A stretch of 64,000 bases of DNA from Janthinobacterium lividum PAMC 25724 (lineage in GTDB: Bacteria > Pseudomonadota > Gammaproteobacteria > Burkholderiales > Burkholderiaceae_D). The DNA is taken from the NCBI GenBank assembly GCA_000242815.2, contig AHHB01000019.1, forward strand, positions 62,001 through 126,000, written 5' to 3'. The notes below the pieces were generated by a model. That model searched no databases, was not told the DNA's origin, and saw only the letters and a list, made by a program, of their open reading frames with translations. Within the stretch, counting starts at the first letter, position 1. Every line of letters begins with the position of its first letter. Below, piece by piece: positions 1 to 8,946 of the stretch. The translations under genes were made by a program, and so were the position numbers.

Positions 1-1667
1 TCAATTTCCTCAGCGCTGGCGCCAGCGCCACGCCGACGGCCAAGGTGGGCGTGCGGCGCGATAATGTGGCCGGCTTCAGCCGCTATGACACCTCTGCCAG
101 CGATACCTGGGGGCCGCTGGGACTGCGCTTTTCCCATTACAGTTCGCGCCGTTCGCGCGACAACTGGCAAGAGTACAGCTATGGCGACAAGGATTCGTTC
201 TCGCTGCGCGCCGACTATGCGCTCAGTCCTACCTCGCAGCTGCGCGCCACCCTGGTCCACACGGATCTCGATGCGGCCATGACGGGCAGTCTGTTTGAAA
301 ATGACTACCGCAATGCGCCCGGCAAGAGCCTGAACACCTTTACTTACCGCAAAGACAAGACCACGCGCATGAATCTGGCGTGGGAAGGCGAGACGACGGT
401 CAACGGCACAAGCACCGTCACCGTGTTTACGCGCAAGAACGACCATGGGCAGATTCCCGCGTATTCCATCGGTAGTTGCGTCGGTACGCTGTGCAAGGGT
501 GTCATCAATAACAACCACGTCGATTCGCTGGGGCTGGATGTGAAACACCAGCAGGAATTCACCTGGCTGCGTTCGCGCCTGGTCGCTGGCGTGTACGTGG
601 ACAAGAGCGACAACCCTTTTGTCAGCGACAACCTGTCCATCGTGCGCGATGCCGCCACGGGCCGCTATCTGCGCTATACGCTGGCCAATGCCGGCAATCC
701 GCAGGGCGTGCGCGACTACCAGACGGACATTCTGAATACGGCCGTCTTCGCGCAATGGGAATTTTCTCCGCTGGCGCGCGCGCGCGTGGTGCTGGGCGCT
801 CGCTCGGATGCCATTCGCTACGATTACCACAACAAGCTGGCGCCCGGTGGCAGCGTCAATTACGGCGCACCGGACGAGTCGCGCAGCTTTTCGCACCTCA
901 GTCCGAAGCTCGGTGGCACCTACGCGCTCGGCCATGCGGGCAGCGCGTATGCCAACGTCAGCCAGGGTTTTACGCCGCCAGAAGTGAGTCAGCTGTATGG
1001 CAAGACGGGCATCGCCGACCTGCAGCCGTCGGTCTACAACAACTATGAGCTGGGCTTGCGCTGGGCCTTCTTGCAGGGCCGCCTGAAACTCGATACGGCC
1101 GTGTACCGCCTCGATGGGCGTGACACCATCGTCAGCTATACGCTTTCGCCGGGCAACAGCGAAAACCGCAATGCGGGCCGCACGCGCAGCGAAGGCCTGG
1201 AGCTTGGGCTGAACTACGATAGCGGCCCGTTCGACGCGCGCTTCGCCACGGCGATCGCGCGTCACCGCTATCTGCGCTACCAGGTGTCTGCCAGCCTCGA
1301 TTACAGTGGACGCAGCATGTCGCAGGCGCCGCGCGACATCACCTCGGTCGAGATCGGCTACAAGCCTGTAGCCGGCGCCAGGGTGGCGCTCGAAGCCGTG
1401 CATCAAGGCCGCTACTGGATGAACAACGCCAATACGGTGCAGTACAAAGGCCACGCGTTGCTGAACCTGCGCGCCAGCTACCAGCTGGCGCGTGGCCTGG
1501 AAGCGTGGGCGCAGGTGCGCAACCTGATGGATAAGCGCTATGCCGATTCGGCCAGCAGCAGCTACTCGGGCGTGGGCAGTTACGCGCCGAACAGCCAGAA
1601 CCAGTACACGCCCGGTGCGCCGCGCAGCGTGATGTTGGGCCTGGGCTATACCTTCAATGCACTGTGA
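1..1667 (+). CDS. TonB-dependent receptor, C-terminal part (5' end outside window)
   Basis: The reading frame is open from the first bases of the window (first full codon at 3), so only the outer-membrane beta-barrel part is present, about 555 residues. The protein has the alternating aromatic/polar strands of a TonB-dependent receptor. It carries typical barrel segments (GFTPPEVSQLYGKTGIADLQP, an extracellular-loop Cys pair in SCVGTLC) and a C-terminal strand ending GLGYTF followed by three extra residues. It would import a metal chelate or similar ligand across the outer membrane using TonB energy. The next gene, a PepSY membrane protein, overlaps it by 4 nt. That pairing is common for siderophore receptors whose ferric cargo is reduced at the inner membrane, so a ferric-siderophore substrate is inferred, not shown. 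Plug domain and signal peptide are not visible. Confidence 0.9.
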   Translation, partial: NFLSAGASATPTAKVGVRRDNVAGFSRYDTSASDTWGPLGLRFSHYSSRRSRDNWQEYSYGDKDSFSLRADYALSPTSQLRATLVHTDLDAAMTGSLFENDYRNAPGKSLNTFTYRKDKTTRMNLAWEGETTVNGTSTVTVFTRKNDHGQIPAYSIGSCVGTLCKGVINNNHVDSLGLDVKHQQEFTWLRSRLVAGVYVDKSDNPFVSDNLSIVRDAATGRYLRYTLANAGNPQGVRDYQTDILNTAVFAQWEFSPLARARVVLGARSDAIRYDYHNKLAPGGSVNYGAPDESRSFSHLSPKLGGTYALGHAGSAYANVSQGFTPPEVSQLYGKTGIADLQPSVYNNYELGLRWAFLQGRLKLDTAVYRLDGRDTIVSYTLSPGNSENRNAGRTRSEGLELGLNYDSGPFDARFATAIARHRYLRYQVSASLDYSGRSMSQAPRDITSVEIGYKPVAGARVALEAVHQGRYWMNNANTVQYKGHALLNLRASYQLARGLEAWAQVRNLMDKRYADSASSSYSGVGSYAPNSQNQYTPGAPRSVMLGLGYTFNAL

Positions 1668-3022
1668 AGACGGCCATGGACGACGCAACTTTTCTCATCG
1701 CACGGCGTAAAAGCCTGTACTGGCGCATCCACTTCTGGGCCGCGCTGATCGCCTCGCCGTTTGCGCTGGTGGCTACCTTGACGGGCATCTTGTATGTGTT
1801 CACGCCGCAGATCGAGGCCAGGCTGTACCAGCAACTTGACCACGTGGCCCCACAAGCGTCCATGCTGGCGCTGGACGCCGCCGTCGCGGCAGCGGAACAG
1901 GCGGCGCCGCGTGGCTGGACCGTGCAGCACGTGGTGCCGCCATTTCAAGGGGACGACGCGGTGCAGGTGGCGTTCGCGCCACCCGGCGGCGGCGTGGACG
2001 AGCATGCGGGCCATGGCGGACATGGCGCGCCGCGCAAACCGAAGTTCGGCCTGCCCGCGCAAGCCATCATCGTCTACGTCAATCCGTATGATGCGCAAGT
2101 GCTGGGCAGCCTGGCGGTTGCGGAGCGCTTCGGCAACTGGGCTAAAAAGCTGCATTCGCGCCTGCTGCAAAACGATGGCTGGCGCTGGATGATCGAGCTG
2201 GCGGCCAGCTGGCTGATGGTGATGTTGGTGACGGGCGTGGTCCTATGGTGGCCGCGCGGCAGCCAATCGGGCTTGCCCAAGCGTGGCGCGCGGGGGCGCA
2301 ATGGCTGGCGCCAATGGCATGCCTTCCTGGGCGTGGCGCTCGGCGTCATCAGTTTGGTCATCCTGGCGACGGGCTTGACGTGGAGCCAGCAGGCGGGCGG
2401 GCGCATACGCGCGCTGCGCGACATCAGCGGCCAGGCGCCGCCGCCCGTGCCGCGCGGCTTGCACTCAAGCGAGCATGGCGCGGGAGGTCCGCTCGACTGG
2501 CAGGACGCCTGGCAGGTGGCGCGCAGCCATGCACCGGCCATCGCCTTGCAGCTGACAGCGCCGGCCAGCCAGGACGATGTGTGGCGCGCCACCATGGCCG
2601 ACCGCAGCCAGCCCACGTTGCGCTTCGACCTGCAATTCGATGCCTATAGCGGCAAGCCCCTGTATTACGCCGGGTGGGAGGCGCAGACGGCGTTCGGCAA
2701 AGCCACCGCCATCGGCATACCGTTTCACCGGGGTGAGTTCGGCTGGTGGAACCAGGCGCTGTTACTGCTGTTTGGCGCCAGCGTGCTGTTCTCGCTGGTA
2801 TCGGGCTGGGTGATGTTCTTCAAGCGGCGCTTGCCAAGCTCACTGGGCTTGCCCCGCTTGCTGCCCGGCGCCTGGACCTCGCCTTCAGCTCTGGCCTGGC
2901 TGCTTGGCGCCGCCATGTGTGCACTGATGCCATTGCTGTTCATTTCCGCCTGCGCTCTGATGCTGCTCGAGCTGGGGCTGGCAAAATGGGGTAAGCGTAT
3001 CGGCAGGGCGGGCCTGCGCTAA
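1664..3022 (+). CDS. PepSY-associated transmembrane protein (putative siderophore-iron reductase)
   Basis: This 452-aa inner-membrane protein belongs to the PepSY_TM family. An N-terminal helix follows the basic stretch RRKSLYWRIHFW (about residues 25-50). A periplasmic PepSY-like region with a His-rich loop (DEHAGHGGHG, near residue 110) comes next. Further membrane helices lie near residues 185, 225, 370 and 415. Family members with this layout are thought to reduce ferric iron or siderophore or to act in respiratory redox chemistry. The GTG start at 1664 overlaps the receptor stop (GTGA), which suggests translational coupling. An ATG at 1676 (MDDATF) is an equally possible start. The His-rich loop could bind metal or heme, which is inference. 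Confidence 0.85.
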   Translation: MKTAMDDATFLIARRKSLYWRIHFWAALIASPFALVATLTGILYVFTPQIEARLYQQLDHVAPQASMLALDAAVAAAEQAAPRGWTVQHVVPPFQGDDAVQVAFAPPGGGVDEHAGHGGHGAPRKPKFGLPAQAIIVYVNPYDAQVLGSLAVAERFGNWAKKLHSRLLQNDGWRWMIELAASWLMVMLVTGVVLWWPRGSQSGLPKRGARGRNGWRQWHAFLGVALGVISLVILATGLTWSQQAGGRIRALRDISGQAPPPVPRGLHSSEHGAGGPLDWQDAWQVARSHAPAIALQLTAPASQDDVWRATMADRSQPTLRFDLQFDAYSGKPLYYAGWEAQTAFGKATAIGIPFHRGEFGWWNQALLLLFGASVLFSLVSGWVMFFKRRLPSSLGLPRLLPGAWTSPSALAWLLGAAMCALMPLLFISACALMLLELGLAKWGKRIGRAGLR

Positions 3023-3092
3023 AAGTCTGCGCTAAAATAGGGGGTGCGGCCCGGCTCGTTGCCTGGGGCCGCCCCCTTGTATTGGTTGACGC

Positions 3093-3479
3093 ATGTTATT
3101 CATCGACTTTCCCGCCTTGTCCGTGCTGGCCGCCGCTTCGGCACTGGTGACAAAAAAATGCAGCTGCTGCACGGTGTCGCTGGCCGCGTGGCAGCGCCTG
3201 CCCACCTCGCTGCAACTCGACCGTTTCGAGGAGGTCGGCACCCTGCGCGAAGACCCGTACGAGGAGCCCACGTTTGAAGAGTACCATCCCAATGGCACGC
3301 GCTATGACAGCGTCGATGCACCCATCGCGCCGCGCTACTATCCCGCCAACCTGAGCCAGGTGGCGCGCTGCCTCAATTGCGCCCGCCACTACCTGCGCTA
3401 CAACGAGGCCGGCGGCTACTTCACGGAACTGCGCATCCGCGCGCTGCGCCCCGAGTTGCTGGCCGACGCCGCCTTGTAA
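3093..3479 (+). CDS. Hypothetical protein with two Cys pairs
   Basis: This 128-aa protein is not recognised. It starts with a hydrophobic stretch (MLFIDFPALSVLAAASALV) followed by KKCSCC. Near residue 100 it has CLNCARHYLRYNEAGGYF, so two Cys clusters could form a zinc or Fe-S site. The middle is acidic (EEVGTLREDPYEEPTFEEYHP). It sits 70 bp after the PepSY gene on the same strand, with no clear terminator between them, so co-transcription is possible. Codon use matches the neighbours. No function is assigned. Confidence 0.6.
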   Translation: MLFIDFPALSVLAAASALVTKKCSCCTVSLAAWQRLPTSLQLDRFEEVGTLREDPYEEPTFEEYHPNGTRYDSVDAPIAPRYYPANLSQVARCLNCARHYLRYNEAGGYFTELRIRALRPELLADAAL

Positions 3480-3628
3480 TCCGCGCCAAGCGTTACAGGC
3501 TGGTCTTGGCCTGTGCAAGGCCGTGTTCAGCGTAGATGGAATACACGGCGGCGAGGACGGGCAATAGAAACCAATCCATACTGCTCGCCCATTGTGATTA
3601 GGCCTGATTTTTGCAGCTTGAACGATGC

Positions 3629-3844
3629 TCAAAGAAACAGGTACATAGCGACGCACGCAAGTGCGATTTTCAGTGTTCTGTCATTGAAATCAGGCACGCT
3701 GATACCTGTGAATATCCCAAGCAATGTAGTCGGGTGATCGATGATGAGCAGGAAAAAGGCAAGGATCGGGAGAAATCCGATGAGTAGCCCAAGCAGATAT
3801 GCTTTCTTCTTATTTGCTGGCTGCTCTGGCAAATGATTCGTCAT
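3629..3844 (-). CDS. Small hypothetical membrane protein
   Basis: This is a 71-aa protein when started at MTNHLPEQPANKK. A longer frame opens at 3892, but its first 16 residues look non-coding. Two hydrophobic helices are visible: YLLGLLIGFLPILAFFLLII (roughly 15-35) and LKIALACVAMYLFL at the C-terminus, joined by a polar loop with FTGISVPDF. It lies just downstream of the desaturase on the same strand, separated by 52 bp, and has lower GC than its neighbours. No family is recognised. It may be a late member of the accessory operon or an independent small gene. Confidence 0.45.
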   Translation of the reverse strand: MTNHLPEQPANKKKAYLLGLLIGFLPILAFFLLIIDHPTTLLGIFTGISVPDFNDRTLKIALACVAMYLFL

Positions 3845-3896
3845 GGCATAGACGCTTAGCTCAGCAATTGATCGCGTACGGATGCAAAGCATGCGT

Positions 3897-4817
3897 TCAG
3901 TGTTTAGCAGTTTGCTTGAGTTGGCTGACGTCTTTCAGCACCTGTCCATACGATCTATACAAGTGGGCCGCCGGCAGGCGGCCTTGTTGCGCCATTAGCG
4001 CATGCACCTGCTGCAGGTGATAGAAGGGGACGTTTGGATATTCATGATGCTCGATATGGTAATGGATACGATGCGGTCCGACGAAAAAGGTTTGCCAGCT
4101 GCGCCGCACGACGGTACGCGCACTGAATCGCTGATCTTCCGACGCCCGGTAGCCGGCATGCTCGGTGATCGCGCGTATGCGCCCGAACAGCGGTAGCAAG
4201 GTCAGCGCTGGCAAGATCCAAAGCCCGAAATACAGCGCTGCATGTCCCGCCGCTGTGAGCAGGCCGATCATCACGCCCTGCACCGCAACGATGCTGGCGA
4301 TTGCGTAGAACCCCTTGCTGTGGCCGGCAGCCTTGTGCTGATTGCGACCACGCTGCCTGGCGCGCACCAGATTGCGCGCGCTGAGGAAGTAAGCAATGCC
4401 GGTGGCATCTTTGAACAAACGCCACACTAATTGCTTACGCGTCACGGGGTAGTCGTTAATGCCGAAGATGTTGGCGACCGGATCATCGGCCACCATCGGC
4501 GCGCGGTGATGCTGCAAGTGCCCGCGGCGATAGAAGTCCATCACCAGCAGTAGTGGCGCTGCCGCGAACAGCTGGCCTGCGATGTCGTTCAGGCGCCGAT
4601 GCGATAGCAGGGTGCCGTGAGCGCTATCATGCATCAGCACGGCTAGTGCGAGCTGCGTGCGGGCAATCAGGATCGCGCTCAGCAGGAACACTAGCGGATG
4701 GGAAAAGCGGATAGCCGCGACGAAGCAGGCAGCAATCAGCGCCCAGTCAAGCGCGATGGCAAGTAGTGCGCGCAGATTGCTGATCCTTGTTAGATGCGCC
4801 GGCAATGGGGGCTTCAT
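3897..4817 (-). CDS. Fatty acid desaturase family protein
   Basis: This 306-aa integral membrane diiron desaturase shows all three histidine boxes: HDSAHG (about residue 63), HLQHH (about 100) and HYHIEHHEYP (about 255). Hydrophobic segments lie between them. The family introduces double bonds or hydroxyl groups into acyl chains, carotenoids or related lipids at the membrane, using O2 and an electron donor. It is the last large gene of a five-gene minus-strand operon, starting 10 bp after the GT-B glycosyltransferase stop. It sits next to two glycosyltransferases and a soluble diiron protein. This suggests modification of a glycolipid or polyene rather than bulk membrane fluidity control, which is inference. 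Substrate and regioselectivity cannot be read from sequence. Confidence 0.85.
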   Translation of the reverse strand: MKPPLPAHLTRISNLRALLAIALDWALIAACFVAAIRFSHPLVFLLSAILIARTQLALAVLMHDSAHGTLLSHRRLNDIAGQLFAAAPLLLVMDFYRRGHLQHHRAPMVADDPVANIFGINDYPVTRKQLVWRLFKDATGIAYFLSARNLVRARQRGRNQHKAAGHSKGFYAIASIVAVQGVMIGLLTAAGHAALYFGLWILPALTLLPLFGRIRAITEHAGYRASEDQRFSARTVVRRSWQTFFVGPHRIHYHIEHHEYPNVPFYHLQQVHALMAQQGRLPAAHLYRSYGQVLKDVSQLKQTAKH

Positions 4818-4827
4818 GATGGACGCC

Positions 4828-5946
4828 TCATCGCTGGACAGACCGCGCGGCCAGCTCGTGCAGCACCGCTACCCAGCTCTGCAGGCGTGCGCCGGCTACC
4901 GCGCGGCCTTCCGGCGCAGGCAAGGTGGGGGCGCTTTGTAGCAAATCGGCGCACGCGCTGCACAGGTCTTGGGCGAACGTTGCCGCGTCGTCGCGCCAGA
5001 CGACGATGCGATGTGCCAGCCCCAGCGCTGCCGCGCGTGCTGCATTGATTTTCTGCTCCGGTTGCTCGGTTAGCACCAGCACGATGGGCCGAGCGTAGAC
5101 TAGCGCCACCGACAACGCCGCCATGCCGGGTGCCGAGACGATCAGGTTGCTGGCGGCAGCTTGCCGCACCCAGTCGGCGTCCTGCGCCTCCCATCGCGCG
5201 CGTCCGGCATAGCCCTCGCCGACCAGCGTTGCGTGCATGCCGGCGAGGCTCAAGCCGGTTTCGATGCCATCGGCCAGGCAGGGGTCACGGAAATGGGGAT
5301 TGAGGTAGACGGCTGCGCAAGCCTGTGCGCGCGGCACTGGGGCGTCAAACAGCGCAGCCACAACGACCGGCGTCGGCAGGCGGAATGTGCCGCTGTCGCA
5401 AGTCGCCTCGTAGCTGAAGTCGTGCTCAATGCGCGCTAAGCTGGCGTTGATTTGCCATCCGACGATGCGATGGAATAGGCGTGACACGATAGCTGGTAGT
5501 CGCCCGGAAAAATTGTTTTGGACCGCCTGCCGCAAGCTGGCGCCGTAGACGTGTACCACCTTGCCCCGCCATGCCGGCATGCAGCCCATGAACAGCAACG
5601 CCGGGTGAAAGGAGTCGTTGATGATTAAGTCCGCGCTGCGCAGAGCGACGCGTAGTTGCAGAATGTCGCGGCACATGCGCGACGGTCGAAACAGATAGTT
5701 GGCGATATTTGCGTCGGTTTCTGCGGGTAGCATGTTTTGCCTGGTGTCGAACTGGACTGCGTAGTCATGCGACAGCACGTGCGCAGTGATGCCGAAGCCG
5801 GCCAGGAAAGCGACCCCTTCGTCCGATGTGGTCAGTACATCGACATCGGCACCGTATTCGCGCAACGCATGCGTGAGTAGTTGCGCGCGCATCAGGTGGC
5901 CTCGGGCGTCGGCCGTTGCCAGATAGGTGACCTTGATAGCGTTCAT
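4828..5946 (-). CDS. GT-B fold glycosyltransferase (MurG/UGT-like)
   Basis: This 372-aa protein has the two-domain pattern of GT-B enzymes. The N-terminus KVTYLATADARGHLMRAQLLTHAL is the acceptor-side Rossmann start with the GH motif. The C-terminal half contains SNLIVSAPGMAALSVALVYARPIVLVL followed by EQKINAARAAALGLA, resembling the nucleotide-sugar site of MurG/UGT enzymes. It likely moves a sugar onto a lipid or small-molecule acceptor in the cytoplasm. The ATG at 5946 overlaps the stop of the upstream ferritin-like gene (ATGA), so coupling is likely. A start at 5961 would overlap more and is less favoured. Donor and acceptor are unknown. It shows no transmembrane segment. Confidence 0.75.
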   Translation of the reverse strand: MNAIKVTYLATADARGHLMRAQLLTHALREYGADVDVLTTSDEGVAFLAGFGITAHVLSHDYAVQFDTRQNMLPAETDANIANYLFRPSRMCRDILQLRVALRSADLIINDSFHPALLFMGCMPAWRGKVVHVYGASLRQAVQNNFSGRLPAIVSRLFHRIVGWQINASLARIEHDFSYEATCDSGTFRLPTPVVVAALFDAPVPRAQACAAVYLNPHFRDPCLADGIETGLSLAGMHATLVGEGYAGRARWEAQDADWVRQAAASNLIVSAPGMAALSVALVYARPIVLVLTEQPEQKINAARAAALGLAHRIVVWRDDAATFAQDLCSACADLLQSAPTLPAPEGRAVAGARLQSWVAVLHELAARSVQR

Positions 5947-6674
5947 GGACGTGCGGGCCACAGCCGCAACGCGGCGCCGGCCAGATACATGATGAGCGCG
6001 CTGGAAATGCCCCAGGCACGGTCGATGGCGCGAATCTCATCGAGCAGCGATGCTAGGCTCCCGTGTTCGGACGGCAGCACCAGACGCGCCAGCGTATGTT
6101 GGCACAAGCGAACGTGGCGGTCTTCATCGCTCAGCACGCCAACCAACAGAGGATGTAGCGGATGAACTGCGCCAATCAGCGCGCAATGGCGCCGCAGAAC
6201 GCGGGTGAACGTCTGTTCGGCGCACAAGCCGACAGCGAACGCCGGGATGAGGTGGCCTGCGGAAAAGCTGCTACCGTAGCGATGCGCTAGTGTGCGCCAT
6301 TGCGCGATCTTGCGCAGAGTGAGCGCATCGGGCCGCGCGGACAAAGGCACCGGCGCTGTCCCGCCCCGCGCCGTAAGCGCAGCCGCAAACAGCGACGCAT
6401 GACGCCGTTCGTCGGCCAGGTGCTTTCCCATTTGTCGTGCCAGCCAGGCCGGCGGCTTACCCAGCAGGTCAGACTGCAGCGCGATTTCGCTGGCCTCCTC
6501 GCCGATCAGGTAGATACGCAACAGCAGCCGTTCACCGGCCACGCTGGCATGCAGTTGGCGCAGGGCGGCACGCTTGATGCTGTCGATCCAGCGCGCCTGC
6601 ATGGCCGGCAAGCCGCGTAGTGGCGGCTCTGCCAAGCTGGCCGGCAGCGGCCATTCATCAGCGTGCAAGCGCAT
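5943..6674 (-). CDS. Ferritin-like / AurF-like diiron protein
   Basis: This 243-aa all-helical protein starts at MRLHADEW. A longer frame to 6758 runs deep into the upstream gene and is not favoured. Carboxylate and histidine ligands appear in the ferritin-like order: EE at 59-60, DERRH at 88-92, AEQTF with Glu153, and DEDRH at 183-187. This fits a dinuclear iron or manganese site as in ferritin-like oxygenases, including AurF-type N-oxygenases. Length and motif order fit the superfamily, but the subfamily is uncertain. It overlaps the upstream secreted-protein gene by 17 nt and the downstream glycosyltransferase by 4 nt, so the three are probably translated together. A catalytic role in tailoring the operon's product is inferred. 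Confidence 0.65.
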   Translation of the reverse strand: MRLHADEWPLPASLAEPPLRGLPAMQARWIDSIKRAALRQLHASVAGERLLLRIYLIGEEASEIALQSDLLGKPPAWLARQMGKHLADERRHASLFAAALTARGGTAPVPLSARPDALTLRKIAQWRTLAHRYGSSFSAGHLIPAFAVGLCAEQTFTRVLRRHCALIGAVHPLHPLLVGVLSDEDRHVRLCQHTLARLVLPSEHGSLASLLDEIRAIDRAWGISSALIMYLAGAALRLWPARP

Positions 6675-7650
6675 CGCCCGCCGCCAGCTGATTGCCCAGC
6701 ACGAGCCCGATAAAGCTTTGCTGCAGGAAAGCTGCCGCCGCATCGCCGGCCCCGGCAAAGGCCTGTTGCTGGTCGCCGTAACGCAGGTAGCCCTGGCCGT
6801 GCACGGCGCCGATGGTCAACTTGTCGCGCGCGGCGAAGCCACGCTTCATCAGCGGCTTGAGCAGCGGCTGGTCGCTCAGGCCGTACAGGAACAGTTCGCG
6901 CTGGACTACGTGGTCGGGGATTTTGCCGGTCAGCGCTTCCAGCTCGAATGACCAAGTGCCGTGTGCCAGCAGGCCGCCGGCGTTGCCAGCGCTTGGCGGA
7001 TCGCTGTGCAGCCGTGCGCGCATCACCGACTTGGCTGCCTTACCTGCACCGAGCGCGATGGAAATGTCGGCATCGCCCGTCTTCGCACTGCGATTGTCAC
7101 GTACCTGCACCAGGTGGCTGGACAGGCGCGCGCCCAAGGCGGGATCGGACACCAGCTTTGTGGCTTGCTCGAACGATACCAGCACACGTCGGCCATTTGC
7201 TGTTGGTACGTCCACCATATAGGGGTCGATGCGTACCGCGCTGAACGTTCCCTTGACCGGTGTATGCGCATGGCTGCTGACTGACCAGCGGTCTCCGGAT
7301 TTGCTTAGTATCAGGTGGACGCTGACCGGTATGCGGCGGCCCGCTTCATCCAGTGCCGAGCCTTGCAACAGCACGTCGCCGACGATGGTCTTTTTGTCAT
7401 AACTGCGGGCGTTGTTGAAGTGGATCTGGTGCGAGCTGGTGTCCACTGCTGCCGTGGTGGCCTGGTCGTCTAGGCCGATGCGGTTGCACATCTCGGCGCG
7501 CATGCTCACCTCGGGAAGTGGGCAGCCGCTGCTTGATGCAAAATAGTGAACGCCACGCCCCTCCAGGTCGGTGGCGCTGGCGCTACCGGTCAGCGCCAGC
7601 GTGCTCAGGGCTGCCCATTGCAAAATGGTATGGGAACGGTGCAAGGTCAT
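6658..7650 (-). CDS. Secreted hypothetical protein of the glycosyltransferase operon
   Basis: This 330-aa protein has a clear Sec signal peptide (MTLHRSHTILQWAALSTLALTG, with cleavage likely after ASA near residue 26). The mature part begins with two Cys (SSGCPLPEVSMRAEMC) that could form a disulfide. It is rich in beta-type segments, and the C-terminal third becomes helical (LKPLMKRGFAARDKL, AAAFLQQSFIGLVLGNQLAAG). I do not recognise a family. It lies 17 bp after the family 2 glycosyltransferase and overlaps the diiron gene, so it is an integral operon member, probably periplasmic. It could bind, carry or assemble the product. The RBS is GGGA, 9 nt before the ATG. Confidence 0.7.
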   Translation of the reverse strand: MTLHRSHTILQWAALSTLALTGSASATDLEGRGVHYFASSSGCPLPEVSMRAEMCNRIGLDDQATTAAVDTSSHQIHFNNARSYDKKTIVGDVLLQGSALDEAGRRIPVSVHLILSKSGDRWSVSSHAHTPVKGTFSAVRIDPYMVDVPTANGRRVLVSFEQATKLVSDPALGARLSSHLVQVRDNRSAKTGDADISIALGAGKAAKSVMRARLHSDPPSAGNAGGLLAHGTWSFELEALTGKIPDHVVQRELFLYGLSDQPLLKPLMKRGFAARDKLTIGAVHGQGYLRYGDQQQAFAGAGDAAAAFLQQSFIGLVLGNQLAAGDALAR

Positions 7651-7667
7651 GGTAGTGTTTCCCGTGG

Positions 7668-8690
7668 TTAGCGTTTATGGTAGGACAGCGATTGTGCGTC
7701 GGCGCCGTCGGCGGCGACGCTGCCGATACCCAGGCCCCGGCACAGTGCGCCAAGCATGTCGAGGCCGGAAAAAATCCCAATCAGGACGACGGCCGACACC
7801 CAGCGCAGGCCGCGCACCGGCGCTGCATCCTGATGGTTGAGTGCGCGCAGGCTGTACCACAGCCGCGCCGTCAGTACGCATAGCGGCCCGATAGGGCCGC
7901 TATGACTCAGCCATTGCATGGACCTTGGCAGATAGGTGCGTACCAGGTGGGGCGTCAGGCCGAGCGTGTCCTGTCCGCGCATCCAGCGCAATTTGAGCAG
8001 CTCGAAGCCGGTATCTGGCAGCTTGTGCTCGGTGTGCGCCCGCGCCGCATAGCGCAGAGCCACGCCCGCAGCTTGGAGGCGCAGGCCCAGCACCTGACAG
8101 TGTGCGCGATACACGCCGTCGAGTGGCTGATAGCGGTGCTGCGCGAACACCTCGCGCAAGAACACCACGTTGTTGGCGTAGAAGTTGCGCGTTGCGCGAG
8201 CTTGCAGCTGGCTGGGGAAGTACATGAAGTCAATCGTGCTTAGGGCGGTGCCTGCCACGGTGGCGGCGTAGCTGGTGCGGCCGGCCACCACAGCCGGTGG
8301 CGCTGCGTCCGTCAGCGGCGCGATCAGCTGTTCAAGCCAGTCTTGTTCGGGCTTGCAGTCGGCGTCGGCGAAGCAGACGTAGTCGCAGCGGTCGGCATGG
8401 ACGGCGTCGAAACCGTCGTTCTTGGCCTGGTAGTAGCCGGTGCCGGCATTGATCCGCACGAAGTCGATGCTGCGGCCTGCCAGGCGTTCAACGCTTGTGA
8501 GAATGCCCTCGCACAAGCCGTCGTGCGTGACGACCACTTGCGCGAGTGCGCTCAGGGCTACGCTCTGTTGCGCCAGCAGGCCGATCACATGCAGCAGGCT
8601 GGCGCCGGCAGCATCCAAGTCGGCGCCGCCGCGCAGGTTATTCGTCTCCAATACCAGAGCGGTACGCGCGGCTACGTGTTCATGCGGCAT
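7668..8690 (-). CDS. Family 2 glycosyltransferase
   Basis: This 340-aa protein starts at MPHEHV (an ATG at 8702 would add four residues). The GT-A fold signature is visible: nucleotide-sugar binding strands, then DYVCFADADCKPEQDW with the metal-binding DxD (about residue 108). An acceptor region follows, and KLRWMRGQD near residue 235 resembles the Q/R-xxRW helix of processive family 2 enzymes. One or two hydrophobic segments at the C-terminus (LRWVSAVVLIGIFSGLDMLGALC) would anchor it in the inner membrane. It is the first gene of the five-gene operon. With the GT-B enzyme it suggests a product carrying at least two sugars. Donor and acceptor are unknown. Confidence 0.8.
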   Translation of the reverse strand: MPHEHVAARTALVLETNNLRGGADLDAAGASLLHVIGLLAQQSVALSALAQVVVTHDGLCEGILTSVERLAGRSIDFVRINAGTGYYQAKNDGFDAVHADRCDYVCFADADCKPEQDWLEQLIAPLTDAAPPAVVAGRTSYAATVAGTALSTIDFMYFPSQLQARATRNFYANNVVFLREVFAQHRYQPLDGVYRAHCQVLGLRLQAAGVALRYAARAHTEHKLPDTGFELLKLRWMRGQDTLGLTPHLVRTYLPRSMQWLSHSGPIGPLCVLTARLWYSLRALNHQDAAPVRGLRWVSAVVLIGIFSGLDMLGALCRGLGIGSVAADGADAQSLSYHKR

Positions 8691-8946
8691 ATTGATTTCC
8701 ATTGCCCAAACAAGACGAGGGCCGTTAATTGGTCAAATCGGTGCACCGTTGCGCGGCCAGCCCCTCAACTCTACCCGGATGAGGCTGCTAACCAAGCCCA
8801 GCTGCAGGCGTATGGATTGTCTATTCCGAGATGCCATTTTGCTTTGCCAGTTCCGAAGCCATCTTGTTTTTGGACAATGTCATCGTTAGTTTTCCCCGGG
8901 GCGTTTGTCGGATTTGTGCGTAAAACCCGTCGTTCAGGGCGGGGAT
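8691..8946. other. Junction between the operon and IS debris; possible truncated small gene
   Basis: This stretch holds the upstream region of the glycosyltransferase operon and then foreign debris. On the minus strand an ATG at 8883 opens a 20-residue frame (MTLSKNKMASELAKQNGISE) that stops at 8821. It reads like the first residues of a small DNA-binding protein cut off by a rearrangement, but it is too short to be sure. No clear sigma70 promoter was identified by eye. Confidence 0.3.
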
